In this document: positions 35,566-47,455 of the stretch, one piece after another | How the letters are laid out: every line of letters starts with the position of its first letter | Numbering within the stretch: position 1 is the stretch's first letter | NCBI RefSeq assembly: GCF_000276665.1 | Contig: NW_004955446.1 | Location: 15,056,830-15,120,829 of the forward strand | Length of the DNA: 64,000 nt | Source: Chinchilla lanigera | Taxonomy: Eukaryota > Chordata > Mammalia > Rodentia > Chinchillidae | Direction: 5' to 3' | Program-made: the position numbers and the translations under genes | The notes under the pieces: generated by a model | The model's input: only the letters and a program-made list of their open reading frames with translations | Told to the model about the DNA's origin: nothing | Databases searched by the model: none

Positions 35566-37254
35566 GCTCATAGATGCATGTGGGAGGCATAAGGCAATAC
35601 AGTAGGAATAAGAACCACTGGCATCTGGGCAAATTCTTCCTGTAACATATTTGTACCAGCTGGGGCTGCTCTGGCTCAGTCATGTATATACCACTTCCAT
35701 TTAATGATGGACTGTTGCTTTTCATAGCCAACTTTATGACTTGGTGGATCAGATAATACCCAGCTCATGATGGAGAACTCACGTCACATGGTAACCATGG
35801 TGTCCCATGGTCAAGGGTTCAATTTCTACTATGAACTAGTAGCAGACCAGGAGCTAATTTTCAAAGAGAGAGTAGTTGTTTGCAGATAACAAGGCTCAGC
35901 AAGGCTGAGCCTTGCTCCAAAATCCTAAAGACCTCCACTGAATTTCACCTATGAGTACCTGCCGAAGACTCCAGCCAGCACTCCTACCTCCAACTGACAC
36001 TGCAAGAATCAATGGACCCACAGTGACAGAGAAGCCTGAGGAACCTGGACCTGCTGCAGAGCCTTCTCTTGTTCTGGGCCCCACTCAAAACTAGCAGCTC
36101 TCTGAGTCAATCAGTAAATGGGCTGCAGTAAAACATCTAAGTGCGGAATGTGTAGCCTCTAAAATCCCAATGGGCCCACTAGGCATAGTGACTCTTATTT
36201 GGTTGTAGGGGAGCTGGATATCATAACTATTCTTTCACCTTAAAAGGGGATGTCCCTACATGCGTCACAACACTGGGCTCCAGAAATTTCCCTGAAGTAG
36301 AAGGACCATGAATCTATTTGGATTAATTTCTCATCCTCTAGCTCACAAATGCTTTACTAACAAATCCAGAGAGGTTGCTACCTCCTCCTGATCACTTGGT
36401 CCAATTAGCATAACATCATCAATGTAATGGACCAGGGCAATACATTGTGGGAGAGAAGGCAATCAACATCTTTGTGAACTAAATTGTGACCCAGGGCTAG
36501 AAAGTTAATATAATCCTGAGATAGGACTGTAAGGTGTGTTGCTGGCCTTGCAAAAAGAAATCAATATGTTTCTGGTGGGCCTTAGGGATAGGTATGGAGA
36601 AAAAGGCATTTCTTCAAACTAATAGCTGTATACCAAGAGATGTGCTAATCAGCTCAAGAAATGAAATATCAGGGGCTGGGGATTTAGCTCAGTGGCAAAG
36701 CGCCTGCCTGGTAAGCGAAAGGCCGTGAGTTCGGTTCCCAGCACCGGAGAAAAAAACAAACAAACAAAAAAAAAACAAAAAAAAAAAAGAAATGAAATAT
36801 CATTTGGTAGAGCAGCTGCAGGTAGAGGCACAACTTGATTCAGTTTCCAGTAATCCCCTGTCATTCTTCAGGGGCCATCCACCTTCTGCATGGGCCAAAT
36901 AGGATTATTAAATGTATATATGGTGAGAACCACCACCCCTGCATCCTTCCATGCCCCAATAGTGCCACTAATCTCTGCAATTCCTCTAGGGATTCTATAC
37001 TGTTTTTGATTACTATTTTACTAGCAAAATACAACTTTACTGGCTTGCATTTGGCCTTTCCAACCATAATAGCCCTCACACTACAGTTAGAGAACTAATG
37101 TTAGGATTCTGCTAAGCACTGAGCATATATATCCCAATTATGCATTCAGGAACAGGGGAAATGACTTACAGGATAGATTTGAGGACCTACTGGACTCACT
37201 GCAACTTGGACTTTTGCTAAGACTCTCTTGATCCCCTGTCCTGCACAGACCCTA
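35566..37254 (-). mobile_element. Endogenous retrovirus ERVL pol remnant (minus strand)
   Basis: Read on the minus strand this is a decayed ERVL-class pol region. The start of the reverse-transcriptase domain lies near 36855-36800 (DYWKLNQVV-like block), the catalytic YIDD is encoded at 36415-36426, a GFWSKA block preceding the RNase H part is near 35900-35920, and RNase H-like sequence continues to about 35600. The reading frame is interrupted by stops and shifts and by an ID SINE inserted into the RT region (36672-36786). There is no envelope sequence, as expected for ERVL. This is a fossil and cannot be functional. Confidence 0.85.
36672..36786 (+). repeat. ID SINE inserted in ERVL pol, 16-bp TSD
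   Basis: Forward ID: ggggctggggatttagctca, gcgcctgcctggtaagcg, ggccgtgagttcggttccc, agcaccgg, then an A-rich tail with AAAC units. The perfect duplication AAGAAATGAAATATCA at 36656-36671 and 36787-36802 proves insertion into the older ERVL sequence. A and B boxes are intact. Confidence 0.95.
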
Positions 37255-37709
37255 TGATAGTTAACTGATTGTGTCAACTTGAGTGAGAAATTCCCAACTA
37301 AACTGGATCAGCATAATTTTGGCTGTGGAAGACACACCATAAAAAGACTGTCACCAAAATGTTATAAAAGGGAAATGAAAGAGGAAGGCTTTCTTCTGTT
37401 GCTTCAGAGGACCTCCAATCTTCACCTACACTTTGGACATCATCACCCAGATTCCAGTGAACACTTCACCCTTCTACACAGACCTTCCTGCCTCCAGCTC
37501 AGACCTTTCAGCCTCCTGCTTTGAGTTAATGCAGGACACTATAGTAGGCAACAAGCTTTTGACTGGATACTTTAGATCTACTACACACAGACAGACCTTT
37601 TGGACTTCTCCACATTTGACAGTTTGGGTACTATGGTAAGCCAATCTTATAAATTTTTATATATTTGGCATTAAATCTGTTTCTCTAGTAAGGAGTGACT
37701 GATGAAGGC
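37255..37709 (+). mobile_element. MLT2-like solo LTR inside the ERVL interior
   Basis: It begins TGATAGTTAACTGATTGTGT and carries the motif gtcaacttgag typical of MLT2/ERVL LTRs. It ends with an AT-rich ...ttaaatctgtttctctagta, ggagtgactgatg block that parallels the usual LTR end. CCCTA is present on both sides (37250-37254 and 37710-37714), a 5-bp TSD. It is oriented opposite to the surrounding pol sequence, so it is a separate insertion and not the LTR of that provirus. The frames at 37279 and 37433 are spurious. Confidence 0.75.
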
Positions 37710-37950
37710 CCCTACTTTTACTGGAGGACCATAATGATATTTTGGATCCCTTGGAATCAGCATTAGTTTAGAAGACTATCCAATAGTCCCCAGTATGTCT
37801 CATCATGCCTTTTCCCAGGGTACTTTACTTTACCCTTTTGCACTCTTCCATACCTAACTCTGCAGGCAGCCATTTAAGTGTACCTTTTAAAATTTTATAT
37901 ATTTATCGATCTTATATTATATCTTCTCTTTAGTGAGCAGTGACTGATAC
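37710..37950 (-). mobile_element. ERVL interior, continuation beyond the LTR
   Basis: The reverse complement resembles the early pol/protease part of ERVL (blocks gacatactggggactattgg and tggtcctccagtaaaagtag), consistent with being the other side of the LTR insertion. The last 60 bp (aattttatatatttatcg ... gtgagcagtgactgata) again resemble the end of an MLT2-like LTR. Confidence 0.6.
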
Positions 37951-38269
37951 AGGTTCAAATAGAGAGATATGTATCACTTTTTCAAAAGATATAATAAAAA
38001 TATCAATATTCTTACTAAAATTATTTATACGTTAATACAGTCCCTATCAAAATTTCACCAAGGACTCTTGCTGCTGTTGTTAGTTTTTTTTGTATGTGTT
38101 TTATACATATAGTCAAGGTGATTCTAAAATTTATATGAAAAGGAAAATAAACTAAAAAGTCAAAATAGTTTACTAATTTCAAAACTTATATAGTTGCAAT
38201 AATCAAAACTGAGCTATGAACTGAAAAGTACACTCAGAACAAGTAACAGAGAAATGCATCAGACAAATA

Positions 38270-38345
38270 TGCCTCTCTCTCTGTCTCTCTGTCTTTCTCT
38301 CTTTCTTTCTCTCTCTCTCTCTCCATATATATATATATATATATT
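38270..38345. repeat. (TC)n plus (TA)n compound microsatellite
   Basis: A pyrimidine run of CT and CTTT units passes directly into an alternating TA run. The minus-strand Glu/Arg-rich frame over it is low complexity. Confidence 0.93.
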
Positions 38346-39034
38346 TTGCACCAAAGTAGCAAAAGCAGTTCAAAAAATGGTGCTAAAACACCAGAATACA
38401 GAGGGGTAGAAATAAAAGGTAAATAAAGACATAACTTAAAAATAATAACTTTTAAACTTACATGAAATTTAGCTAAAATATATATCATAGGCTTAAATGT
38501 GAATCATAAAACTGTATCCATTAAAAAACATGGTAAACATAATTAGGACGTGGAACTATGCAAATACACCTTGGTTCTGACACCAATTACATTGTTCATA
38601 AAAAGAAAAATAGATAACTCAATTTTGCTTCATCAAAATTAAGATATTTGCTCTATAACAGATCCTACTAGTAAGCAATGATATGGTACATACTGGGAGA
38701 AAATATTTGCAAAGGGCACACACTGCAAAGATATGGTATTTAGTGTAAGCAACTCCCAAACTCAACAAGGAAACAAAATAAAATAATTATAAAATGGACC
38801 ATAAAACACAAAAGAGATACTTTATGATACATCAAAATATATGATATTCAACATTCCATATTAAGTTGATACAAACATGAACTAGTATTAAATGCCACTC
38901 TTTCTTCGTTAGAATGGCTGCAATAAAAACTACAACACCTGCAAACTATGGCAAGTATGTAGAAAACTAGTGTCTCTCAAAAATTGCTCCTTGACTTAGA
39001 AAATGCAAGCAGACTCACTGGAAGGCTTTTCAGA

Positions 39035-39122
39035 TTTTTTTTTTCTTCCGGTACCAGGAATCAAACTCATGACCTTTCTCTTGCCAGGCAGGCACTGTGC
39101 CGCTGAGCTAAATCCCCAGCCC
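39035..39122 (-). repeat. ID SINE (minus strand) in L1
   Basis: Reversed ID: T-rich tail, ttccggtaccaggaatcaa, actcatgacctttctcttg, ccaggcaggcactgtgcc, gctgagctaaatccccagcc. The CCGGTACC form marks the same subfamily as the copies at 2.2, 28.4 and 57.8 kb. Confidence 0.92.
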
Positions 39123-39660
39123 CCCAATTTTTTTTAAAACCTGTCCAACTAACATATGGGCCAGCTCTTAAACTTCTGACCATTTATCCGAGACAAAGGA
39201 AGGTTATGTTCATATGAAAACCTGTGCAAGGACATTCTATCAGCTTCATTTATAATGTTGAAAAACATATAACACAGAGTAACCGTGTAAGCAAATTATG
39301 ACATGTAAAAATATACTAAAGAATGTTACTTATTAATAAAAAGGACTTAATCATTGCTCTGAATGAAATCTCTGGAGAATCTTGCTGAGTCAGAAAAAAA
39401 GCCAATCGTATAAATTTACATACTATATAATTCTATTTACAAATCATTCTTAAAATGGTGAAACTATGGAAATAGACAACATGTAGAATTTCAGAGTATT
39501 TACTGGAGGTTAATAAGTGTAGTGGGCATAGTATAATAAATTGAGGGATCTTTGTTGTCCTGGAAATATCCTGGCTCTTATATTGTAATATGGCTTTGCA
39601 AGATATTATTATAGAGAAAACTGAATAGAAGATACTCAAGTTCTTCTCCAGTAATATGGA

Positions 39661-39993
39661 TGAGTTTTCAGTTATGTCATGATAAAAAAGTAGTTAAGAC
39701 ATTTTCCATGTTTTTCCCCACATTAATATATAATATGATTCATTTGAATGGAAAAGAGTAAATCATCCCTAACCAACTTGTGTGTCCCTCTAGAGAGGAA
39801 TAGATAAACTGTGTTATATTCGCACAAAGGTATATAATATTTAAAATGTTCTTTGCATAAAATAGGCTAATGTTAAAAGCAAACTAATGGGGGAATAGTA
39901 AATTGTCCAAAACTCTTTACAAGTAGTGATATTATTAAATTTCACAAAACTTAACTTTTATTTGTTCTAGAAACATATACATTAAAATAGGAA
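39661..39993. other. Unrecognised AT-rich DNA
   Basis: Short interval between L1 and the DNA transposon fossil with nothing recognisable. Confidence 0.4.
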
Positions 39994-40332
39994 CAGTCCC
40001 TGATTTAAAATTGCTTTACTGAAAAGTTTTTATTTTACCATGGTGCAAATGTGATACAAATTCATGAGAAAGTAGGAATCATTCCACAGATTTTGAAGGT
40101 TGTTTTTTTTCTGCCAATGATGTGTAGGATAATATCCTCTTGTGATGCTGGCCAATAGCAGTGGACCACAGCCCCAGGCAGCCACACAATCAACAGGGTG
40201 AGCAACACTGTTGTAGCTAAGGGATGATACTAAATAGACCGGGTGTAGCATATGTATCTTTTACTTAGAAAACCTTCCACTTGAACTGGGTTTATCAAGG
40301 CATAATATCCTCATAGGTCAAGGAGCACTCTG
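39994..40332. mobile_element. Tigger-type DNA transposon fossil (MER2-like)
   Basis: Both ends resemble the terminal repeats of the MER2/Tigger group: left CAGTCCCTGATTTAAAATTG, right (reverse complement) CAGAGTGCTCCTTGACCTA. Internal blocks match the group: actgaaaagtttttatttta, ggccaatagcagtggaccac, agccacacaatcaacaggg, gaactgggtttatcaagg. It is a non-autonomous remnant with no transposase frame. Confidence 0.72.
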
Positions 40333-40547
40333 TAAATAATTTTAAAAGCATTGAATACATAAATACATAAAATATACACAATATTTTATACACATATGTA
40401 TGATATCTCATGTAATATATAGCAATCCATATGAAACAAGAAATAGATGTGTGTTTTTGAAGATTTGTCAGTCTGGTCATCACTTAAGCATGATAGAATG
40501 ATGGTTTTACCAAAACTTCAAATATTTCTACAATATTTTGTTTTAAC

Positions 40548-40745
40548 CAGTGGTTCTCAACACTTGGTACTACCTTCCACTCGGGGTGTTTCTGGAAATA
40601 TTTTTGGATAACTTTCTTTCCATAGCTGGAAGTGCCAATTTAATTTGGTGCTGTGGAGGTAGGCTTTCTAGATGTGTACACTAGAAGACAGTCACCTCAC
40701 AGTGAGTAATCATCCTATTCCAAACGCTGGCAGTTCCTACTGATA
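40548..40745 (+). mobile_element. hAT-Charlie-type DNA transposon fragment
   Basis: It starts with the hallmark terminal sequence CAGTGGTTCTCAAC (40548-40561), followed by the ctggaaatatttttggataa block of MER-type hAT elements. The other terminal inverted repeat was not found, so the right end is arbitrary. Confidence 0.6.
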
Positions 40746-43004
40746 AAAAAATCTCAATTGATTTTAGAGTCCGAACAGGTACCACAAATTCGTACAACAC
40801 CTAGAATTACAACAGTTCAGCTAGTGATATGAAGAAATTTAGATTAAGAGCATTCATACTATTTTTTAAAAATACCCACACTCCCAACATATGATTTTTT
40901 GTAACCTAATTTATAGTCTGAAGTGAAATTGCGGAAATTTCATACCATTAGATGATAATAGCATTATTTTATTTATGTAAAATGAACACAGGAATCATTC
41001 CAGTTTCCATGTAGATGATTGTATAGTAAGAAAATGGAAAATGAAGAACAGCATAGTTTGCAAGAATAATTCATTTCACCTGTAATCCAAAACAGTTAGA
41101 CAGACCCAGTTGTGACATTTGGCATGTTGAACTACTCATATTAGAGCAAGACATTGCTCACTTACCAAATTAAAAATTCTTACAAAGGTTTGCTTGTCTA
41201 GCAGAATATTTACAGAGCAAGTTACTTGCAGTCTAAGGTTTGACTATACTTTCAAAAGAATACATGAGCAATACTGAAGTTATAAATGAAAGCAATGGTT
41301 GTAAAATGTGGATGATGATCAGATTAGTGATATTTAAAGGATTCTTATTTATAGAGCTGATATGTCTAGGTGACTAAATTTTACATTACTGTCTTAGTAT
41401 TTTTTAAATCCCTGATGAGACCTGTCAGCACTTGAGCTGAACCACCGGATGTTTTTGTTCCACACAAAGGCTTTCTCCGGAAAGATGAAGTAGACTGCAA
41501 GAGCACAGGTTGTAGGGCATGACTTTTGTAAATGGTATTGTTCATGGGCTTTGGTTGGTTGATTTTTTCCTTCTAAAGGTAAAATTCATTATATGTTTGC
41601 AATGAGTGACTAACCACCTCAGTTTTCCTGGGACAGTCCAGGTTTAGTCACTGAGTGTCTTGCATTTGTACAAACCTCTCAGCCATGGGCATGTAGCATA
41701 GAGGTTCAACACAGCAGCATGTAATATTCAGCAGTAAAATATCAGTTCCTTATGGGAAAAGTATTACTTTATATTCTGAGTACGTGGACTGGCAAGCATA
41801 AATCATCTCATACAAAAGCATAGTTACTACTTCCATTAAATGAATATATTGACAAAGGGAAAACTCCAGTTCTTAGTGGTATAAATGGATTTAGGGAAGA
41901 AAGTTTGCTCTTTTATTAACTTGAAATATTCATATTTCATTATTATGCCTGGAAATTGAAGCAATAAACTGCTTTAGAGTATAAATTTTTTTAAAAAATT
42001 ATGGTATACAAAACATTTTAGAGATCTTGTTTATAGCTAAGTATTTAAGTAACACTTCACAGTTTTGAGTGAAGTGTGGATGTCATTGCTTCTGTTAATC
42101 AGCCCTATAAAGATGATACACTGTCTACATTTTTTGAGTGAGCTTTTGGAAACAGACAGTGCTTAGAGTTATGGTTTGATGTAAAAGAATCATTTTTAGG
42201 TTCCATTTGAAATAACGTATGGTTTGTACAAAGAACGAGTGGCTTATTTCAAAGCCACCCTCTTTGTCCCTGTTTTTTTCTATTTTATTGAAGAAAAAAT
42301 GCAAATGTGGGATCAATTCTGATGTGGGATTTTGTTTATAATTTTTGACAGTTCTGCCTCATCCTTCTTTCACTGACCAAGTGGACTTCATCAAGTTCAA
42401 CTGCTGACATGAACCAATTGACAGAAATCATTCATGAAAGGAAAAGAAATAGTGTGTCCTGTAACATTTGACTGGTGGATCTTAGGAAAGGTTATCAGTT
42501 ACATCTTCTTACATTAATATTTAGTAATTTTAATAATCTATTTTCAAATTGTCTATTATGTACATACATCAATGTGAGACTTTTGTTTTAATACTATCAT
42601 TCTATAATTAATCTGAGATTATTGATTCACAATTTCTAAATATTCATAACTAAAGGCTCATCAAAAACATTGCATTCGGCATGGAGTATTGCTGACTATA
42701 CCTGTTATATGTAACTGCTCAATAAATATTTTATGCATATGTTTTTAGTTTGGATTGTGGCTTATTTGCAAGATTGACTCTAAAGAACAGTTTTATTTTA
42801 TTTTTAAATCAGATATACTTTTAAAACCAACTATGAAATCTAATACAATGTTTTCATGTCTTGATTATGCGATTATTTCATAACTGCAAAGCAAAAGTAG
42901 AATTTATATGTGAAATACATAGACTTAATGATAACTGCAACAGTTAAAACATCATGGATGTATAAGATAGTTTAATTTAAATAAAGAATACCTGCCAGCT
43001 ATTT
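40746..43004. other. Unrecognised AT-rich DNA
   Basis: No gene, RNA or nameable repeat was seen in these 2.2 kb. Confidence 0.42.
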
Positions 43005-43312
43005 ATCTATGTGAAGAAAAGAAAAACTGGACCCGTATCTCACTCCCCGTGGTAAAATTAACTCCAAATGGATAAAAAATCTACACATAGGACAGAAAAC
43101 TTTCAAGTTGCTGGATAATAACCTAGCAGAAATATTTAAATCCGTAGACATAGGTGAAGACTTCCTGAACTCCAGTATCACAAGACATGATATCAAATAT
43201 CAGCAAAGGAGGCTACCACAAATTTAAAAACTTCTGCACAATTAAGGAACAAATAAATACAATGAAGAGACAACATATAGGGTGGAACAAATCTTTGTCA
43301 ACTGCTCTTCTG
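43005..43312 (+). mobile_element. Old L1 ORF2 fragment, left half of a split copy
   Basis: Forward late ORF2: ggtaaaattaactccaaatg, ggataaaaaatctacacata, ggctaccacaaatttaaaaa, cttctgcacaattaaggaac, and ggtggaacaaatctttgtc. It stops at 43312 and resumes in register at 48241 (tgatagggactaatatctac), because another L1 was inserted. The duplicated target is TCAACTGCTCTTCTG at 43298-43312 and TCAACTACTCTTCTG at 48241-48255. Confidence 0.85.
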
Positions 43313-46096
43313 TATGTAGAACCATCCCTACATCCCTGGGATGAAATCTTTTTGAACATGTTGTATAATCTTTTCAATGATTTGCTGCATTCTGTTTTAC
43401 AGTATCTTATTGAGAATTTTGCATCTATATGTATTAGGGAGATTGGCTTGTAGTTCTTTTTTTTTTTTTTGGTTGTATCATTCTCTGGTGTTGGTATCAA
43501 TGCAATGTTTGCTTCTAGAAATGAATTTGGGAGTATTGCTTCCCTTTCAATTTCACTAAAGAGTTTGTGAAGTAGCAGCATTGGTAGGTTTTTAATTAAA
43601 TCTTTAATTTCATTGACTGATATTGGTTTATTCAGAATTTTTATATTTTCTTGATTCAGCTTTGGTAATTTATACATTTCTGGGAATCTGTCCATTCCAT
43701 CTGCATTTTCCAACTCATTAGAACACAGATTCTCAAAATAGATGTTAATGGTCTTCTGGGTTTTTGCAGGACATGCTGTGATTTCACCTTGTCATTCCTA
43801 ATTGCATGGATTTGAGACACCTCTTTCCTTTTTTAAATAAGATTGGCTAAGGGTTTATAAATTTCATTTCAGTTTTCAAAGAACCAAAATTTAGATTCAC
43901 TTATTCTTTGTATTCCTTTCTTAGTCTCCACTGGATTAATTTCTGCTCTGAGCTTTATTATTTCCTCCCTTGTACAAGCTTTGGGCTTAACTTGCTCTTC
44001 TTTTTTCTAGAAGCTTGAGGTTCAATATTAAATTGTTTATTTGGGCTTGCTCTGTTTTCCTTATAAGGGAATTCACCACTATGAATTTCCCTTATAGGAC
44101 TGCTTTCATTTTGTCTCATATGTTCTTGTATATTGTACTAGCATTATTGTAAAATCAAAGGAACTGTCTAATTCTTCTTTAATATCATCTGTGGTCCACT
44201 GGTTTTTCAGGAAGGTATTATTTAATTTTCATGTGTTTATGAAATTTTTGTGGTTTCTTCTGTGATTGATTTCCAATTTAATTGTACTATGGTCTGATAA
44301 TATGCACTGGATAAACTTAATTCCTTTGTGCTTACTTAAGCATGTTCTATAAGCTGGTATGTGGTTTATTTTGGAAAATGCCAGAGTGCAGCTGAAAAGA
44401 ATGAGTATTCTGATACTGTGGGGTGGAACACTCTGTAGGTATCTACTATCTATTTGTTAAAAAGTTTGATTCAGTCCTGATATTTGTTTGTTGAATTTTT
44501 GTCTAGTTGATCTGTCTATTTGTGACAGTGGATACTGAAGTTTCCCATTGCAATAGTTTTATAGAGTTTGGTGCACTAGGTTTTGGTGCGTATATATTTA
44601 TGATTGTTATGTCTTCTTCTTGGATTGTTTGCCTTACAAGGATTTAGTGAACTTTGTTTGTTTCTCTTAATCAGTCTTGGCTTGAAATCCACTTTGTCTG
44701 CCAATAGAAGAGCTACCGCTTCTTTTTTCTTTTCCTGAGTTCCTGTCACATGGAGTAGTTTCTCATCCTTTGCCTTTCAGTATCTGAGTTTCTTTTTGAG
44801 TTAGAAGTGTTTCTTTTAAGCAGAATTTTGTTGGATCTTGCTTCTTTATTCATTCTGTCAATCTGTTCTTTTTATTGATGACTTGAGACCATTAACACTG
44901 ATGATTATAACTGATACATTTTGACTTATTCTTGCCATGTTATTTTTTGATTGTTGACTCCCTTCCTTCTCTCCATTTAAATGCTTTCTTTACCTGGTTG
45001 ATTCATTCTTTTTGGATTAATGGAATTCCCGTTCTTTTTATATCTTTCTAGACTGTCCTTCAGAATATTTTGGAGTGCTGGTTTGGTGTTCATGAATTTC
45101 CTCAGTGTCCATGACCTGTTCCTTGTCATGGAAGTATCTTATTTCTCCATCAGTTTTGAAAAATAGTTTTGTGGGGGTACATAAATCTGGGGTAGAAGTT
45201 ACTTCCCTTTAGAACATGAAATAATTCACTCCAAACTCCTTTTAATTCAAAGGTTTGTGTTGAGAAATCTGCTGTGTTTCCAATGGGATTTCCTTTATAT
45301 TTGATTGGTTTCTTTTCTCTAACAGCTTTTAGTATTCTTTCCTTGTGTTGAATTACTTGAATCTTGACTATTGTGTGACTTGCTGTGGATTTTTTCTTAA
45401 GCATGGTTAATTCAAGTTTACATGCACGCATCTTTATGTCACATTCTTTTCCACATTTGTGAAGTTTTCTGTCATGAACAGGTTTTTATATTTCATTTGT
45501 GCTATCCCCTGCTTTTTCACTGACTACAAACAAACTTACATTATTCTTTTTTGCATCATCTAGCAGCTGCTGGATTGCTTTCTTGTAGTCCCTTGCTATT
45601 TTTATGTAATCTTTCTTTTCATGATCATTAATTGCAATTTGTGTTCTATAACTGAGATTCTGTTCCACAATGGTTCATTCTACTGCATATACTTTCAATG
45701 TAATTTTTAATCTCCTGGTTACCTATTTCAATATGTTTCATGGATTCTATTTATTTCCTACATTGGATTTTAATGGTTTTGATCATTTTCCTAAGCTCCT
45801 CTATTTTTATTTGTATCATTTCTAGATTTACTAAACATGTCTTTCATTATGGTCATCATCTCTGTATTTCTTTGAGAAATTATTTCTGATTTGATTTTTT
45901 TCTAGAGCCTCATTCATCTGACTTGTTACTTCTGCTGTTACCACTTCAGAGAGTCTAGGTGGGTGTCTCCTGGATTGTTCCAAATCATTGCCCCTTGGGT
46001 TTGCCTTTGGTGAGTTGGAAGTCTGCAGTTCCATCTAATTGAAGTATCTTCCCATTTTCTTTCAATTTTTAGTTTATTTCCTGGGTTAATGCTTTT

Positions 46097-46531
46097 TTAT
46101 TTTAAAGAGAGTAGTAAAAGAAAAAAAGAATAATAGCAGCATAATAGCATCACAAACACATACAAAACAAAGCCACAAAATTAAAAGTGATACAGAGTTT
46201 CAAAGCAAAATGATAGGAATTAACAGTGGTTGCTATATTACATATTCTTAACTTCAACAAAATTGCTTAGATTTCCAGATGTAAGAATGGAATGTTGTTC
46301 AGGCCATTAAAGAGAATAAAAAATAATTATTAGATAAAACATTAGAGATAATACAGAGTTTCACTGGACAAGATGGTAGAGATTCACCAATGGTTGTTCC
46401 ATTGCATATTGTTGCCTTCAAATCAGTTGCTCAGATTACCAGATACAAGCATGAAAAATTGGTCAGAATATTAAAAAACTTAAGCACTAACTGTTCCTTT
46501 CAATATACCATCAGATATCAGTACAGTCGTC

Positions 46532-46576
<45 letters not shown>

Positions 46577-46758
46577 CCTCAATTAAAAAAAAAATTCTCT
46601 TTTCTTCTTTCCCCCATCCCAGTTGTTCCTTTCATTGAGCAATTTATTTCCATTTCCTATCATCTATTGTACATTTTGAGTTTTACTAACTCTTTCAGGT
46701 TCCTACATAAGGGAGACAATATGATGTTCATACATGTGGATCTGATTTATATCTCTTA
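46097..46758 (-). mobile_element. Younger L1 3' fragment nested in the minus-strand L1
   Basis: A 15-bp duplication TGGGTTAATGCTTTT at 46082-46096 and 46759-46773 brackets it. On the minus strand it reads late L1 sequence (46758 to 46625), a purine-rich tract (46625-46585), a (TA)n run (46536-46573), then a 3'UTR with two copies of a roughly 160-bp unit (46191 onward and 46352 onward are homologous), and an A-rich end (T-rich on the plus strand at 46097). It is the colinear version of the element at 51.6-52.3 kb. Confidence 0.82.
46536..46573. repeat. (TA)n microsatellite
   Basis: Pure alternating TA run inside the L1 3'UTR. The homologous place in the 51.6-kb copy is also TA-rich, so it probably expanded from a site in the element. 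Confidence 0.95.
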
Positions 46759-46773
46759 TGGGTTAATGCTTTT

Positions 46774-47297
46774 AAATTAACTTTTTAGTGAGTAGTTTTA
46801 TTGCTAGTACATAGAACCCTTGGGAAATGACTAATTCTCAGAGGTCTTTTCCGAGTGTAGCTGGCTTTTGGATTTTGAGTCACTTGCAAGTTCCTACCTC
46901 TTCAATTTATTAAAGATGAACAGTTGCTGCATATTTGGCCTAGACCCTGGTTCTTTGGCACTTGTCTGTGATATTTTTATGACCCTTAGTCAATCTCAGT
47001 CTTGGTACACTAGGAAGAACAACTGGTTAGAACAATTATGACAATTTGGCTAATGTGGTACAATCAGTAATAACAATAGCATCAAAAACAGCATAGAAAA
47101 TGACAAACTGAGGTAATTTTTAATTTGACACCTTTAACTATATGAAATCGATTTGTACTTTTATAACAAAATCTAGAATGAACCAAAAACTTATATGTGT
47201 TAAATAAGTCCTGAGTATAGAGATTTTACCATTAAGGGAGAAAATTTAAAAGGGGCTTGTGGTAAAGCAAAACAAGAAGGGAGGAAGAAAGAAAGAA

Positions 47298-47371
<74 letters not shown>

Positions 47372-47404
47372 AAGAGAGAGAAAGAAAGAGAGAGAGAGAG
47401 AGAG

Positions 47405-47455
<51 letters not shown>

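Larger units (their letters stand above)
37990..39660 (+). mobile_element. L1 LINE, ORF2 second half to 3' end (plus strand)
   Basis: Landmarks in order: aaggtgattctaaaatttat at 38115, caataatcaaaactgagc at 38197, ttgcttcatcaaaattaag at 38625, actgggagaaaatatttgc at 38692, ttagaatggctgcaataaaa at 38910, aaggacattctatcagcttc at 39228. The final part to about 39660 is 3'UTR-like. Interrupted by a TC/TA microsatellite (38270-38345) and an ID (39035-39122). Frames are broken. Confidence 0.82.

Noticed and set aside
43213..43713. 166-codon minus-strand frame, the longest in the window
   Set aside because: It is L1 ORF2 reverse-transcriptase sequence of a truncated element, extended by chance into the neighbouring older L1, and not a host gene.
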